Assembly: GCF_000499385.1 (NCBI RefSeq)
Contig: NW_013651701.1
Location: 103,251-167,250, forward strand
Direction of reading: 5' to 3'
Length of the DNA: 64,000 bases
Source of the DNA: Eimeria necatrix
Taxonomy: Eukaryota > Apicomplexa > Conoidasida > Eucoccidiorida > Eimeriidae
This document shows, one piece after another, positions 50,513 to 62,080 of the stretch. The translations under genes were made by a program, and so were the position numbers. The notes beneath the pieces are model-generated. The model searched no databases. It was not told the origin of the DNA and saw only the letters and a program-made list of their open reading frames with translations. Each line of letters begins with the position of its first letter. The first letter of the stretch is position 1.

Positions 50513-50513
50513 T
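49430..50513. other. 3' flank of the karyopherin-like gene; triplet DNA, no gene called
   Basis: CTG/CAG runs (49475-49620, 49800-49970, 50090-50135, 50220-50250, 50370-50402, 50480-50512) separated by short unique sequence. Frames on the plus strand carry no domain. Confidence 0.5.
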
Positions 50514-51221
50514 CTACGGGCAAGGCGGCAGCAGCGCCCGCAGCTCAGCAATGAGGCCTTTTGCTGCTGCTGCTGAAGCATCTCCCCCAAGGCGCAGCGC
50601 CGCGTGGAGGCCAAAAGACAAGAAGGAAGACAATGCAGCAACCAAACTTGATATCTGCAGCAGCAGCAGCAGCAGCAGAACACGCAGCAGCAAACACGAA
50701 TGAGCCTTTGCTTCAGCTGCAGCAACTGCAGCAACACCTCCCTGCCGCTGCTGCAGCAACAAGAGCAGCAGCGTGAGCCGCAGCAGCGTAAACAGCAGCG
50801 GCAGCAGCAGCGTAAGCAGCAGCAACAGCAGAGCAGGCAGCAGCAACAGCAGCAGCGTAAGCAGCAGCAGCAGCAGCAGCAACGGACTTGTTGGCTTTGC
50901 CCGCTTTTGCCACCAGCAAGTGTTGCTGCTGCAGCAACTAGCGTTCGGAGTGTCTGTGCAAATTCGTTGAGGTGCAGCACGAGCAGCCGCATGAGGCCAT
51001 GAGCAGCAGCAAGAGCAGCAGCAGCTGCTGCATTTGCTGCTGGTGCACTCCCATCTATCGTTTGGTCCAGCTTGCTGTCTATTCCTAAAACCGGCTGCTG
51101 CTGCTGCTGCTGTTGGAGAAGCTGCTGCTGCTGCTGCTGCCTCCGTGCAGCTCGTTGACGCACGCTATAAAATCCTAACCTTTTTAAAATGGTGCAGGAA
51201 AGTAGCGGACAGTGCGATTGC

Positions 51222-51262
<41 letters not shown>

Positions 51263-51771
51263 TCGGCTGCTGCCGCCGAGAGCCCGCACCGGCGCAGGCC
51301 GCCGGCCGCAGCACATGCTGCCTAGGCTAAACCCGCTGTTGAGTTTTGCTGCTGCTGCACTCTGCTCTAGAAGCGGCTGCAGACATGCAGAAAGAAAAGC
51401 TTCCAGAGACTGCAGCACGAACGTGCATGCTGCTGCAACAAGCTGCTTCTGGGGCCGCGCTGCTGCAGTTGCTGCTGCTGCAGCAAGGGGCTGCACGTGC
51501 AGCTGCTCTGCGAGGCCCCGCAGAATTTCCATATGTCGACTAACGAAGAACCCCACAATCATGTAGGGGTCCTGCTGCTGCTGCTGCTGCTGCAGCTGCT
51601 GCTGCTGCTGCTGCAGCACGAGCTGCTGCATCTGCTGCGCCACGTGTATGCGGCAGGAAACAGCAAGCAGTCTTCCTGCAACAGCAACAACGCAGTGTCT
51701 GCTTTGCATGCAGAGCTGCTTCTGTGCTGCTGCCCACCTGCTGAGGGCGTCTTCGGGTTCTGCGCCCCTGC

Positions 51772-51807
<36 letters not shown>

Positions 51808-52152
51808 CAGGAATGGCCGCTACCACCTCCACCAAGTGCACAGCCAAGCTGCAGAAACTCTGAGTTGATATCGGCGACTGCAGCGGCTGCGCCCAGCAGC
51901 AAATGCCAGGAGCTTCGGAAGCTAAGCAAAGCTTCAGCAGCGAGACGCAGCCCAAGTGGTCTTCTTTAGAAGAAAGGGGGAAGCACTGGTCGGAAGCTTG
52001 CGGCAGCAGCAGCGACTGCTGCAGCAGCAGCAGCACTGTGGGCAGCAGCCGCGGCTGCTCCAGCAGCCACCAGTCCAGCGCGCCCAGCAGCTGCAGCGCG
52101 GAGCCCAGCAGCACGCGGTGAGACCCCAGCACCCAAGGCACTCCTGCTGCTG

Positions 52153-52192
<40 letters not shown>

Positions 52193-52477
52193 TGACCCCG
52201 CCGGCGCGCTCAGGCTGGACACCGGCGACAGCAGGCCCAGCAGCAGCTGCTGCAGCGAGTCGTTGGCCCGCCAGTCCGCAGCGTGAACCACAGCAGATAT
52301 TGCATGCAGCACGGACTCAAATGCTGCCCACTGCTGCTGCTGCTGCTGTCCTGCTGCTGCTGCTGCTGCTGCTTCGGGACGCTCACGCAGCAGCGACAAC
52401 GCGGTCGTCGTCAAGTCCGGCAGCAGGCCGTCGTGCAGTCTGTACACGTTCTGGCCCTCGGGGGCAAAAAGGTTGCT

Positions 52478-52528
<51 letters not shown>

Positions 52529-52888
52529 GTTCACGAGCAGCTCAGGCGCGAGCCGCGGCGAGCAACCAGCGGAAAGCAAAGCAGGCAAAATAGCAGCAGC
52601 AGCAGCAGCAGGAAGGAGCCGCCAAGCAGCAGCAAAACAGACTTCGCATAAAGCACCAATGCAAAGACACCGCTAAAGAAGTAAAGAGAGACAGAAACGA
52701 GAAGCAGTTTGCTGCCAGCAGCAGCAGCAGCAGCAGCAGCAGCAAACAGTGAAGCACTAAACAGAAAAGAAGAAAAGAATTAAAAAAGCAGAAGACTCAA
52801 AAGACAGGTGCTAGAAGCAGCAGCAAAACCTACCGCAAGGCTCCCCGCACGTCCGACCTGAGGGCCAGGAAAGCCTCAGCTTCTTCCT

Positions 52889-52923
<35 letters not shown>

Positions 52924-53787
52924 AGGCTTGCGGGGAATGCAGAAACCTCCACCAGCCTGCAGGTGACCTTTCGCATCCAGCTGCCTGCGCTTCTCTCGAG
53001 CGCTGCTTCGACAGTGGTGAGTTCTTGCTGCTGCTGCAGCAGCAGCAGCAGCTGCTGGGGAGCCGCTGCCGCCGCTGCTGCTGCTGCTGCTGCTGCTGTT
53101 GCTGCGGACTGCCTGGCCCGCAGCGCCTGCTGCACTGTGCGGACAGCCTGAGCCATCTTTTCTGCTGCTTCCACTGCTGGCCAGAACCTGTCCTTGGTGG
53201 GCCAGGCGCTGCAGCAAAACCAGTGCTGCAGCAGCAGCACGCCGGTGCGCAGTGCTGCGCAAACTGCTGCTTCCTTGCTGCTGCTCACGCGGGTCAGGGC
53301 CTCCCGCTGCTGCTGCCTCTGCAGCAGGCGTTCGGGCACTCGCATGTGCTGCTGCTGACGCGCGGGAAGCGCGGCCCGCTGCTGCTGCTGCTGCTGCAGG
53401 CGCTGCCCGCCGTCCGCTGCTGCTGCTGCTGCTGCAGCGGGAGGCAGCGGCCACAGCGCGTCGCTGCACAGCGAGCAGCAAAGCCTCCTAAAGGCTGCAG
53501 CAGGCATTTGAACTCCTGCTGCTGCTTCTGCTTCCACCAGGGCCAGCACAGCGCAGGTCTCAGCAGCAAAAGCTGTGACTAGGGAGCCCAGGACTCGCGA
53601 GGCATGCGCTGCAGCAGACAGTCTCGCGTCTCCCGCTGCTGCTGCTGCTGCTGCTGCTGCAGCGAACGCCGCCGCTGCAGCAGCAGGGTCTTCGCTGCTG
53701 CTGCCCGCCAGCTCCGGGTGCAGCGACGAGCACAGGTGAGAGAACAGCAGCAGCCGCTCCACTATGCAGAGCGAGTGTCTTTGGCTT

Positions 53788-53820
<33 letters not shown>

Positions 53821-53917
53821 AGCGCAGCGGGAGAGGAGCCCCGGCGCCCCATGTCGTGCTGCTGCTGCAGCGCGACGGACTGCTGCGCGGGCCGCGCGGG
53901 CCCCCGCGGCCGCCTGC

Positions 53918-53953
<36 letters not shown>

Positions 53954-54303
53954 CGCCGTCCGTGGGCAAATTGCGAGCAGCAAGAAGAGACACTCCCTTA
54001 GTCAGCGCTTCTGCTGCTGCTTCTGCTACTTCGCCAGTGAGGTCTGTTGCTGCCAGCAGCGCGTCGGGGGCTTCTGCTGCTGCTGCTGCTAAGGGGGCGC
54101 AGCAGCAGCGCCTCTCGAGCCAGCAGCAGGCGCGCAGCAGCTGCAGCAGCGCGGGCAGCAAACAAGTGTCCAGCAGCACCAGCGCAGGCAGCAGCAAACC
54201 ATCTCCTGCTGCTGCTCCTAACCAGTGGTCCACGCAGCGCAGCACGGCCAGCAGCTGGGGCGCAGCAGCTTTGAGTTTGTCGAGCCTGGGGGCTGCGGCC
54301 TCC

Positions 54304-54342
<39 letters not shown>

Positions 54343-55742
54343 GGCAGGCCGAGGAGGTCCTGCTGCAGCCCCGGAGGCCCCGCTGCTGCTGCTGCTGCTG
54401 CAAGGAAGCGGCTCGCAGCCCCCAGCAGCGGCTGCAGCACCAGAGGGTCACCTGCTGCAGCAAGAAGCCGACACAAAGAATCCCCATCTAGCTGCTGCGC
54501 CCTCGGCACTGGCAGCTGCCGCTGCTCTCTTAGCGGCAGCGGGCAAATAAAGCCTTGCTGCTGCTGCACACAGTCTGCGCATGCAGACAGCAGCTCGAGG
54601 GCAGCTTTGCCTGCTGCTGCCACCAAGACTGCGGCGCCTCCCGCTGCAGCAGCAGCAGCAGCAGCTGCTGCTGCTGCTGCAGGAGCAGCAAGCGCAGCCT
54701 CAAAGGCGCCGCCGCTGCAGCAGCGCGAAAGAAAAGACACGGCGTCCAGCTCCCCCAGAGGCAGCATCAAGTCGTAGCGGATGGCTTGTGCTGCTGCTGC
54801 TGCTGCAGTTAGTGTGGGGTCCAGTGCAGCAGCAGCAACAGCTGCGCAGTTCGCGAGCCAGCTGCTGCTGCCGCTGCTGCTGCTGCTGCTGCCGTGCAGC
54901 AGCAGCAAACACGCCGTGCGCGAAACTTCATTTATTAGCGGCCTAATCCCCGGCTGGGCGTCTAGGCCTGGCACAGATAAGGCCAGCAGCAGCAGCAGCA
55001 GGAAGCGGGAGACAGGCAGCAGCAGCTGCTCGCGAGACACCCACCTGAAGGTCTGCTGCTGCAGGTGGTCCCCGCCGGCAGCAGCAGCAGCAGCAGCGGC
55101 TGCTGCCTCTCGCAGCGTCGCCGCGGCGGCTGCTGCTGGGCAGGTAGCAGCAGCAGCCGCCAAGGCGCTGCTACCTGTCGTGCTGCAGCTGCTGCTGCTG
55201 CTGCTGCTGCTGCTTCTACTCGAAAAACAGTGAATTGCTGCAGGCCTCATGATGCAGCGCCGCAGCGTCTGAGCAGCAAACAAGCAGGAGGAGCTGGAGA
55301 GCGCCTGGGCGAGCAGCTCGTGCCCCCGCTGCTGCAGCAGCAGCAGCTGCTGCTGCTGCTGCTGCGGCAGTGCTGCTGCTTCAGTTGACAGCAGCGCCTC
55401 CACTGCGTCTGCTGCCTTCTCACAAATCCCCCGCAGCAGACACAAAGAAGCAGCAGCAACATGAGGAGAAATGCGCGTGTCTTTGGGCCAGTAGAGCCCG
55501 CAGGGGTGCTGCGGCCTCTTGGTCCTCGGCTGCTGCTGCTGCTGCTGCTGCTGCTGCAGCAGCTGCGGTGGGGGCAGCAGCCGCTGCTGCTGCCACTCTA
55601 GGGCGTCGGTACACGGCAGCAGCGCCTCTGCAGCAGCAGCAGCTGCTGCTGCTGCGCCTGACCCTTCCTGCAGCACAGGCACTTGGGAAGAGACGGGCAA
55701 GCGTGCAGCGCCATCAGCAGCAGCCAGGAGCAGCCGCAGCAG

Positions 55743-55779
<37 letters not shown>

Positions 55780-55826
55780 GGAGGCGGCCCCAGGGCCGAC
55801 GGGACGGAAATTGTTCGATACTTCAT
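50514..55826 (-). CDS. Karyopherin-beta-like HEAT-repeat protein (transportin-3/importin-13 type candidate)
   Basis: Probable nuclear transport receptor that binds Ran-GTP and carries cargo through the pore. Exons: from about 55826 to 52834, 52475-50888, and 50654-50514, with phases 2/1 and 0/0 that fit. The proteins of this family are all-helical; the middle reads FLALRSDVRGALR, YRLHDGLLPDLTTTALSLL, WAAFESVLHAISAVVHAADW, RVLLGSALQLLGALDWWLLE and LVEVVAAIPA. This is the typical pattern of the transportin-3 group, where a Trp-containing helix precedes a run of paired helices. The C-terminus reads SSLVAALSSFLSFGLHAALR and GLIAELRALLPPCP. Poly-Ala and poly-Gln tracts interrupt the helices. The N-terminal exon is not settled: ATG at 55826 is possible, and an ATG at 55991 (MSQQLRQQRYVRAVEHVQQP) may be the true start. 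Family call is moderate. Confidence 0.5.
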
Positions 55827-55873
55827 CGGCGAGTGGAGACACCACCCCTACTGCCGTTGCTTCCGCGACTCCG

Positions 55874-55906
<33 letters not shown>

Positions 55907-56047
55907 AGAGCGCTGCTGCTGCTGCTGATGCGGGCTGCTGCACGTGCTCTACTGCGCGCACGTATCTCTGCTGGCGCAGCTGCTGCGACATTGTCACTGT
56001 GAAGTCTCTAAGCAGCTGCTGACGTGGCTGCTGCTGCTGCGCAGAGC

Positions 56048-56083
<36 letters not shown>

Positions 56084-56405
56084 GATGGCGGCGCTGCTTC
56101 CAATGCGTGTCCCCCTGCGGGCGTACTGGCCCCGCAGCAAATAAAAAAGAAACAAAAAGGGACGGGGGGCAGTCTAAGCTGCTGCTGCTGCCTGTGTCCG
56201 CAGCAGCAGCTGCGGCGCAGGTAGAAAGCTGCACAAATAGCAGCAGCAGCAGCAGCAGCAGCGGCCAGCCCGCTGCTGCTGTGGGCTCTTGCGCGCTGCT
56301 GTTTAGAAAGGCTCCCGGGACATTCCGAGGGGCCTTGAATGTGCTGCTGAGCTCAGAGCGTGCTGCGGGGGCTGCTGCTGCGTTTACTGCTGCTGCTGCT
56401 GCCGG

Positions 56406-56442
<37 letters not shown>

Positions 56443-57779
56443 TCTCCGTGCCGGGAGCTGCTGGGGCCTGTCTCCTCGCCGCAGCTGCCTGCGCATTTTA
56501 TCTGCTGCTGCTGAGACAGAAGAGAGCCTGTCTTGGGCGCGAGAGGAGCGGGCAGTGGCGGGGCCAGACAGACACCCCCAGCTGTACATACACCCGGTGG
56601 CCGCGGGGCAGCAGCAGCAGCCCGCCGCTGCAGCACCGCCGGAAGCCTAACAAGTCCCAGAGATTCTGCGAAGTCTCCAGCTAGCCTTGAGCTGCGGGTA
56701 AAAGCAGCACAGATCTCTGCTGCTCCCGACGGGGGCGCTCGCGCTCTGCGTACAACCCCACACGAGCAGCAGCGGCAGCGGCAGCAGCAGCAGCCCGCTG
56801 CTGCTGCTGCTGCACACTGCCAACCCGTTCGGCCACGCGTCTGCGCCCCTTTTCCCCTAAGTTTTCCCTTTCCTTTCAATCAATCTTATTTTTATTATTT
56901 AATTTGTTGAAACAGCTTTTAGCTGCGCGTTTGAGCGGCTGCTGCAGCGGGAACGCGGCCCGCGAGCACCCGCTGTGAACGCTCCCCGCATGAAGCCGCT
57001 GCTGCCATCGAACGGGGAAGCTTTGGCCCACTGCTGCTTCTCTTTTGCATTCTTTTTTATTTATTTATTTATTTTTAATCATTATCTGCCCCAAAAAAAT
57101 TTATTTGCTGCAGATCCCGGCAGAAACAGCGGCGTACTCGCGCCGCGCCGCCCGTTGCAGCCGACCCAGCTGAACCGCCGCTCCCGCAGCAGCAGCAGCA
57201 GCAGCAGCGGATGCAGCAGCAGCAGCTGCTGCAGCAACGGAAATATGCTGCGAGGCAATTTGTTTTTGTTTTATTGTCTTGTTTGGCTGTCTGGGGCTGC
57301 ACAAGCAGCAGCCGCTCGCTCGTCTGCTGCCGAGCCTCCCTGTTGAGTCCCCCAGGGCGATCGACGCGGGGCCACAAAAGACTTAGCCGCAATTTAGTCG
57401 AATTAGCCACTGAACTGCTGCTGATTTTAATTAATTATTCTTTTTAGAAGTTTATTGGCCAAAACTGCGCGAGAAAAGCCCCAAATTTCCCCTAAAATGG
57501 CCCGGGGTACACTTGGCCACGAGAGCCCCGCTTGTCCCCTGTGCCAGACTCGCTGCAGCAGAAGCACTGCAGCAGCTAGCCACAGCTAGCCACAGCTAGC
57601 AGCAGCTAACCACAGCAAGCTACAGAGAGCTGCGTTTAGGCAGCAGCTTGCAGCCAGAAGCTCCCCCAGCCCGGGGTCGAGCCGGCTCGTGCTGCAGCTG
57701 CTGCAGCTGCTGCAGCAGCAGCAGCTGCTGCTGCTGCTGCAGCTCGCCTCACTGCGCCTCTACCCACTAAAAGTGCCGT
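55827..57779. other. Upstream region of the karyopherin-like gene with possible 5' exons
   Basis: Minus-strand segments with natural composition occur at 55900-55991 (MSQQLRQQRYVRAVEHVQQP) and 56640-56725 (AEICAAFTRSSRLAGDFAES). They could be 5' exons of the karyopherin-like gene. AT-rich blocks are at 56870-56910 and 57050-57110, and CAG/CTG at 57185-57235 and 57690-57745. A variant GTACATACACC lies near 56583. Confidence 0.3.
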
Positions 57780-58260
57780 AGTTTCGGGGGCCCGGGCCCT
57801 CTGGGGGGCCCTCAGAGGCTGCGGGCTTTACCAGAAGCAGCAAAAGCTGGGGACTTGGAAATAAAAGCAAGTCTAGAGCTGGCAGCTAGCAGCAGCAAGC
57901 TGCTGCTCCCCTGCTGCTGCAGGGGCCCCCCGCACCCCCAGCTAAGGGCCCCCTGGGGAGATAACCCTCGCTGCAGCCCCAGAGGGCCCCAAGGCCTCAT
58001 TAGGAGGTTTAAAGGCCCTTTTGGAGGCCCCAAAGGGCCCATTAGGGGGCCCCAAATGGCCCATCAGGGGGCCCCATAGGGGTCTCTTGGGGGGCCCCCA
58101 AGGGCCCCTTATGGGGCCCCAAAGACCCACTTCAGGGGGCCATTCGGCAGCCACTAAATGGTACTCTTTGCGGGGCCCTGGAGGCCCTTTGGGAGGCCCC
58201 AAAGGGCTCTTCAAGAGGCCCAGTTTGGCCCTTTAAAAGACCCTTTGGGGCCCCTCAAAG
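57780..58260. repeat. GGGGCCCC / GGGCCCC(A/T) tract
   Basis: Units such as GGCCCCAAAGGGCCCATTAG repeat with 24-27 bp spacing at 58025-58200, giving Gly-Pro-Lys/Ile reading on both strands. No gene called. Confidence 0.8.
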
Positions 58261-58306
58261 GCCTAAAAGCTGGCAGCTTTAAAAGGCTTCACAAGCCATT
58301 CCCGCT

Positions 58307-58338
<32 letters not shown>

Positions 58339-58450
58339 TCTGCTGTAGTTTCTGCCTTAAAAAGGGGAGTGCCGAGCCCCGCGGGACCAAGAGTTTCTCT
58401 TTAGCTCTATTTAGCCCTATAACGCCCTTCTAAGAGCCGGAAGCATTGCT

Positions 58451-58545
58451 ACTGCTGCTGCGCTGCTGCTGCTGCGCTGCTGCTGCTGTGCAGCTGCTGC
58501 CGTGCTGCTGCTGCTGTGCTGCTGCTGCTGTGCTGCTGCTACACC
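58451..58545. repeat. CTG-derived repeat with 14-bp period
   Basis: GTGCTGCTGCTGCT and CGCTGCTGCTGCTG units in tandem. A period of 3n+2 breaks the reading frame at each unit, unlike the pure triplets inside genes. Confidence 0.75.
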
Positions 58546-58817
58546 GGGCTTGTAGCTAGCTGCGGGCGCTCCCGCCCGTGCTCGGAGGTGCAGCTGCTGC
58601 TGCAGCAGAGCTGCCGCTCCTGCTGCTCCTGCTGACTGCTGCTGCTGCTGCTGCAGCAACGACCCCCAGGCTCCCCAGTACTCAGCAGCTCACTGCAGCA
58701 ATTTAAACCATAATTTAACAAACCCACATATAAGCCAGGGAGCTGCAGGCAAAGCTGCATGCTGCTTAGGCATTAAGGCGCATGCAGGCGCCCATGGGCA
58801 TTTGGGTAAGAGAGGCA

Positions 58818-59017
58818 GCTAGCTGCAGCTAGCTGTGGCTAACTGCAGCTAGCCGTGGCTAGCTGCAGCTACCCGTGGCTATCTGCAGCTATCTGTGGCT
58901 GCCTACGGCAAGCTGTGGCTATCTGTAGCTAGCCGTGGCCAGCTGTAGCTAGCCGTGGTTATCTGCAGCTACTTGCAGCTAGCTGCAGCTAGCTGTGGCT
59001 AGCTGTAGCTAGCTGCA
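58818..59017. repeat. 20-bp minisatellite, ten contiguous units
   Basis: Unit consensus GCTAGCTGCAGCTAGCTGTG. Copies start at 58818 and every 20 bp up to 58998 without an indel. Variants include GCTATCTGCAGCTATCTGTG and GCCAGCTGTAGCTAGCCGTG. The unit joins the GCTAGC motif to CTGCAG. Confidence 0.92.
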
Positions 59018-59140
59018 GGCTCAGGCCTGAGAGGGGCGCTTCAATAGGACTGGCTGGGGAGGCCTCTGCTGCTTCATGCACTAATGGAGGCCCAATGTAG
59101 CCACAGCAGCAAATGCTGCTGGGGTACATCCAGGGCCTCG

Positions 59141-59206
59141 TAGCAGCAGCGCAGCAGCAGCGCCGCAGCAGCGCAGCAGCAGCGCAGCAGCAGCGCAGCA
59201 GCAGCG
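59141..59206. repeat. 11-bp CGCAGCAGCAG array
   Basis: Five to six units of CGCAGCAGCAG. Like the 14-bp and 8-bp arrays nearby, the period is not a multiple of three. Confidence 0.85.
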
Positions 59207-59239
59207 TGGGCCGCGCCTCTTGGACCAGCGGAAGCTGCG

Positions 59240-59720
59240 GAGGGCCGGGGGCCCTTAGGGGCCCTCGCTGGCCTTAGGGGCCCCCGGGCATGGCTGGGGG
59301 GCCCCCTGGGGCCCTTTGGGGGCCCCCAAAGGGCTCCCAGGGGCCCTTTGGGGGCCCCCTATGAACAGGTACCTTTGGTGGGCCCTTCAGTTTAAACTAT
59401 ATCTGTCTTAAGCTGCTTATGGCTGGCCTTTGGGGCCCCTTTCGCTGCTGCTGCTGCTGCACTGCAGTTTCTGTTCCCAGCAGCAGTTTGCTGCTGCAGC
59501 CTGGGTGTAGCAGCAGCAGTTTGCTGCAGCAGTTTGCTGCGCTGCTGCAGTCTTTAAAGGCCCCTTCTCGGCAGCTAAAACAATTCTTGGGGGCCCCTAA
59601 GAAGGGCCCCCAAAAGTACCCAAAAGGGGCCCCTGATGGGCCTCAAGAAGACCAGAAGAGGCCCCTTTAGGGCCTCTTTTGGGGCCAAAAGAGGCCCCAT
59701 TAAGACCCCGGGGGGCCCCC
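59240..59720. repeat. GGGGCCCC-rich tract
   Basis: Two blocks (59245-59370 and 59585-59725) of GGGGCCCC, GGGCCCTT and GGGGCCCCCT, separated by CTG-rich DNA at 59440-59545. No gene called. Confidence 0.8.
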
Positions 59721-59764
59721 TGTGGGGTACAGAAGCAAGAAGCGTACCTGTCTGCTGCTGCTTG

Positions 59765-60021
59765 CTTCTTTGTTGCTTTGCTGCTTTGCTGCTTTGCTGC
59801 TTTGCTGCTTTGCTGTTGTGCTGCTTTGCTGCTTTGCTGTTGTGCTGCTGTGCTGCTCCCTCTATTTGTTTGCTGTGCTGTTTTGCTGCTTTGCTGCTGT
59901 GCTGCTGTGCTGCTGTGCTGCTCCCTCTATTTGTTTGCTGTGCTGTTTTGCTGTTTTGCTGCTTTGCTGCTGTGCTGCTGTGCTGCTGTGCTGCTGTGCT
60001 GCTCCCTCTATTTGTTTGCTG
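59765..60021. repeat. 8-bp (TTTGCTGC / TGTGCTGC) array with higher-order unit
   Basis: Octamers repeat for about 250 bp. A punctuation segment, CTCCCTCTATTTGTTTGCTG, recurs at 59856, 59921 and 60002. The distances are 65 and 81 bp and differ by exactly two octamers. On the minus strand the array reads in all frames as Ser/Lys/Gln/Ala/Thr mixtures. Confidence 0.9.
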
Positions 60022-60029
60022 CCTGTTTG

Positions 60030-60307
60030 TCTCTTCTTCAACTCGACAGCAAAAGAGCAATAACGCCCAAAGGCAAAAGGAGTCAGTTTGCTGGCGCCCA
60101 CATGATCAGTGTTGCTGCTGCTGCAGCAGCAACAGCAGCAGCAGCAGCGCTCCACAATGCTGCTGCTGCCGCAACAGCAACATGGGCTGTTGCCTCGGAG
60201 ATTCAGGATACCCCTGATAACCCGCACTTCCAGGAAGCACCAGACAGAAGGTCTGCTGCTGCAGAAGCAAAAGCTGCACGCATTCGATCCGCTGCTGGCA
60301 ACTTGCC

Positions 60308-60338
<31 letters not shown>

Positions 60339-60899
60339 CAATTCGGCCATCACTCAAGAGTCTATTGCCTGAGTCTCGTGAGGCGCCGTGTCTTGGTAGT
60401 GCATTAAAATCCATTGCAGTATTTGGTTGCTGCAACAGCAGCAGCAGCAGCAAGAGCAGCAGCAGCAGCAAGGGCAACCAACCCACCATGATCCAAAGAC
60501 AAGAACGGCTCAGGCCAAAAATATGACAAACGAAAAAGCCCGGGGAAAGTCAGAGCAGCAGAAGCCGGATAGTAGAAGCAGCAGCGAGCAGCAGCAAGCA
60601 GCAGCAAGCAGCAGCTAGGTGCAGCAAGCAGCAGCAGGCAAAGCGCCGCAGTAAGATAGCAGCAGCAGGTAAAAGGGCAAGGAAACAGCAAAAAAGAACC
60701 GCCGCGGATGAATCCCAAGGAAACAATCGCCAGCAGCAGCAAAGCAGCAAACAGAGGCAGCAGCAGACACAAACAGCAGCAGCAGCACAGGGGCCATCAG
60801 CGCCCAGCAGCAGCGCAACGGGAACAGCAGCGCGGCGAGGCTGGCGAGCCGCAGCAGGCGAAGAGCAGAAAACGGAAAGCCCCGCAGCAGCAGCCACGC

Positions 60900-60938
<39 letters not shown>

Positions 60939-61041
60939 CAACAGCAGCAGCAACAGCAACTGCAGCAGCAGCAGCAACTGCAGCAGCAGCAGCAGCCACT
61001 GCAGCAGCAGCAGCAGCAGCAGCAATGAAGTCCCTGCAAGC
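60030..61041. other. Triplet-rich interval with one coding-like plus-strand segment
   Basis: A plus-strand frame at 60060-60300 reads SQFAGAHMISV, then WAVASEIQDTPDNPHFQEAP and DRRSAAAEAKAARIRSAAG, natural composition but no known domain and no exon partners. The rest is CAG-rich (60435-60475, 60545-60620, 60720-60790, 60890-61025). Confidence 0.3.
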
Positions 61042-62045
61042 TTACACAGACAGTTCAGGGTGCATGCGCTTCATCTTGTTCAGGCTCTGCACCCACCAGT
61101 CCGCCCGCGAAGGCTCCACCAGCAGCAGCCGGTGGCTGCCGCTGCAGCAGCGCAGCACATGAACGCGACCGCAGGGCAGCAGATTCAGTAGCAGCAGCAG
61201 CAGCAGCAGCAACAGCAACAGCAGAAACGACAGCTGCAACGGCACTTGTCGCGGCGGCGACGACAGCTGCAGCAGCAGCAAGAGCAGCAGCACAGCAGCC
61301 GCAGCAGCAGCAAGAGCAGCAGCAGCAGCAAGAGCAGCCCCAGGGAGAACAGCAGCAGCAGCAGCCGCCGCTGCAGCAGCAGCAGGAGGGGCGGCTCACG
61401 CGTGGTGGGAGTGGAAGCGCGGGGGCTTTGCTGCTGCAGTGGCCCTGCACTTGCCGCACAAGTCGAAGTTTGCTGCTGCTGCTGCCCAGCAGTCCAGACA
61501 CTTGAAGCGCGGCCCCACAATCGGCAGCTGGCCGCAAATGTGGCAAATCACTCCGTAGTGTACGAACACCTCGGGCTCCAGCAGCCACGGCCGCAGCAGC
61601 GCGCCCTCCAGCTGTACGTACACCCCAGCAGCAGCAAACAAAAGCTGCCACGAGCCAGCTAGCAGCAGCAAACTTGAACTGCCACAAGCCAACTAGCAGC
61701 AGCAAGTCACCAGCAACGCGCCCGACCCAACTGCTTCATTTAATGGCCACGAGGCCCCACTGGGGCCCCACAGGGGCCCCACAAAGGGCCCCACAGGGGC
61801 CCCACTGGGGCCCCACAGGGGCCCCACCAAGGGCCCCACAGGGGCCCCACAAGGGCCCCACAGGGGCCCCACAAAGGGCCCCACAGGGGCCCCACAGGGG
61901 CCCCACAGGGACCCCACAGGGGGGGGGGCAGGGGCTGTGGGGCAGTGTGGTGTAGCTACACCCGGAGTGCATGCATGCAGAAGTACCTCTTCTGGGTCAT
62001 CAAGAGCGCTTGAGGGTTCTCGGCTGTCTCGGGGAACGGGAACAG

Positions 62046-62080
<35 letters not shown>

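Noticed and set aside
53764..54777. Ser/Cys-rich plus-strand frame
   Set aside because: Shadow of the HEAT-repeat exon of the karyopherin-like gene, which has coherent helices and phase-matched junctions.
61693..61972. Extension of the RING/ZZ protein by a GPCGAPVGP repeat
   Set aside because: The open frame continues past 61987 only by chance. Donor GTACTT at 61986-61981 and the acceptor before 61611 join the acidic linker to the ZZ finger in phase.
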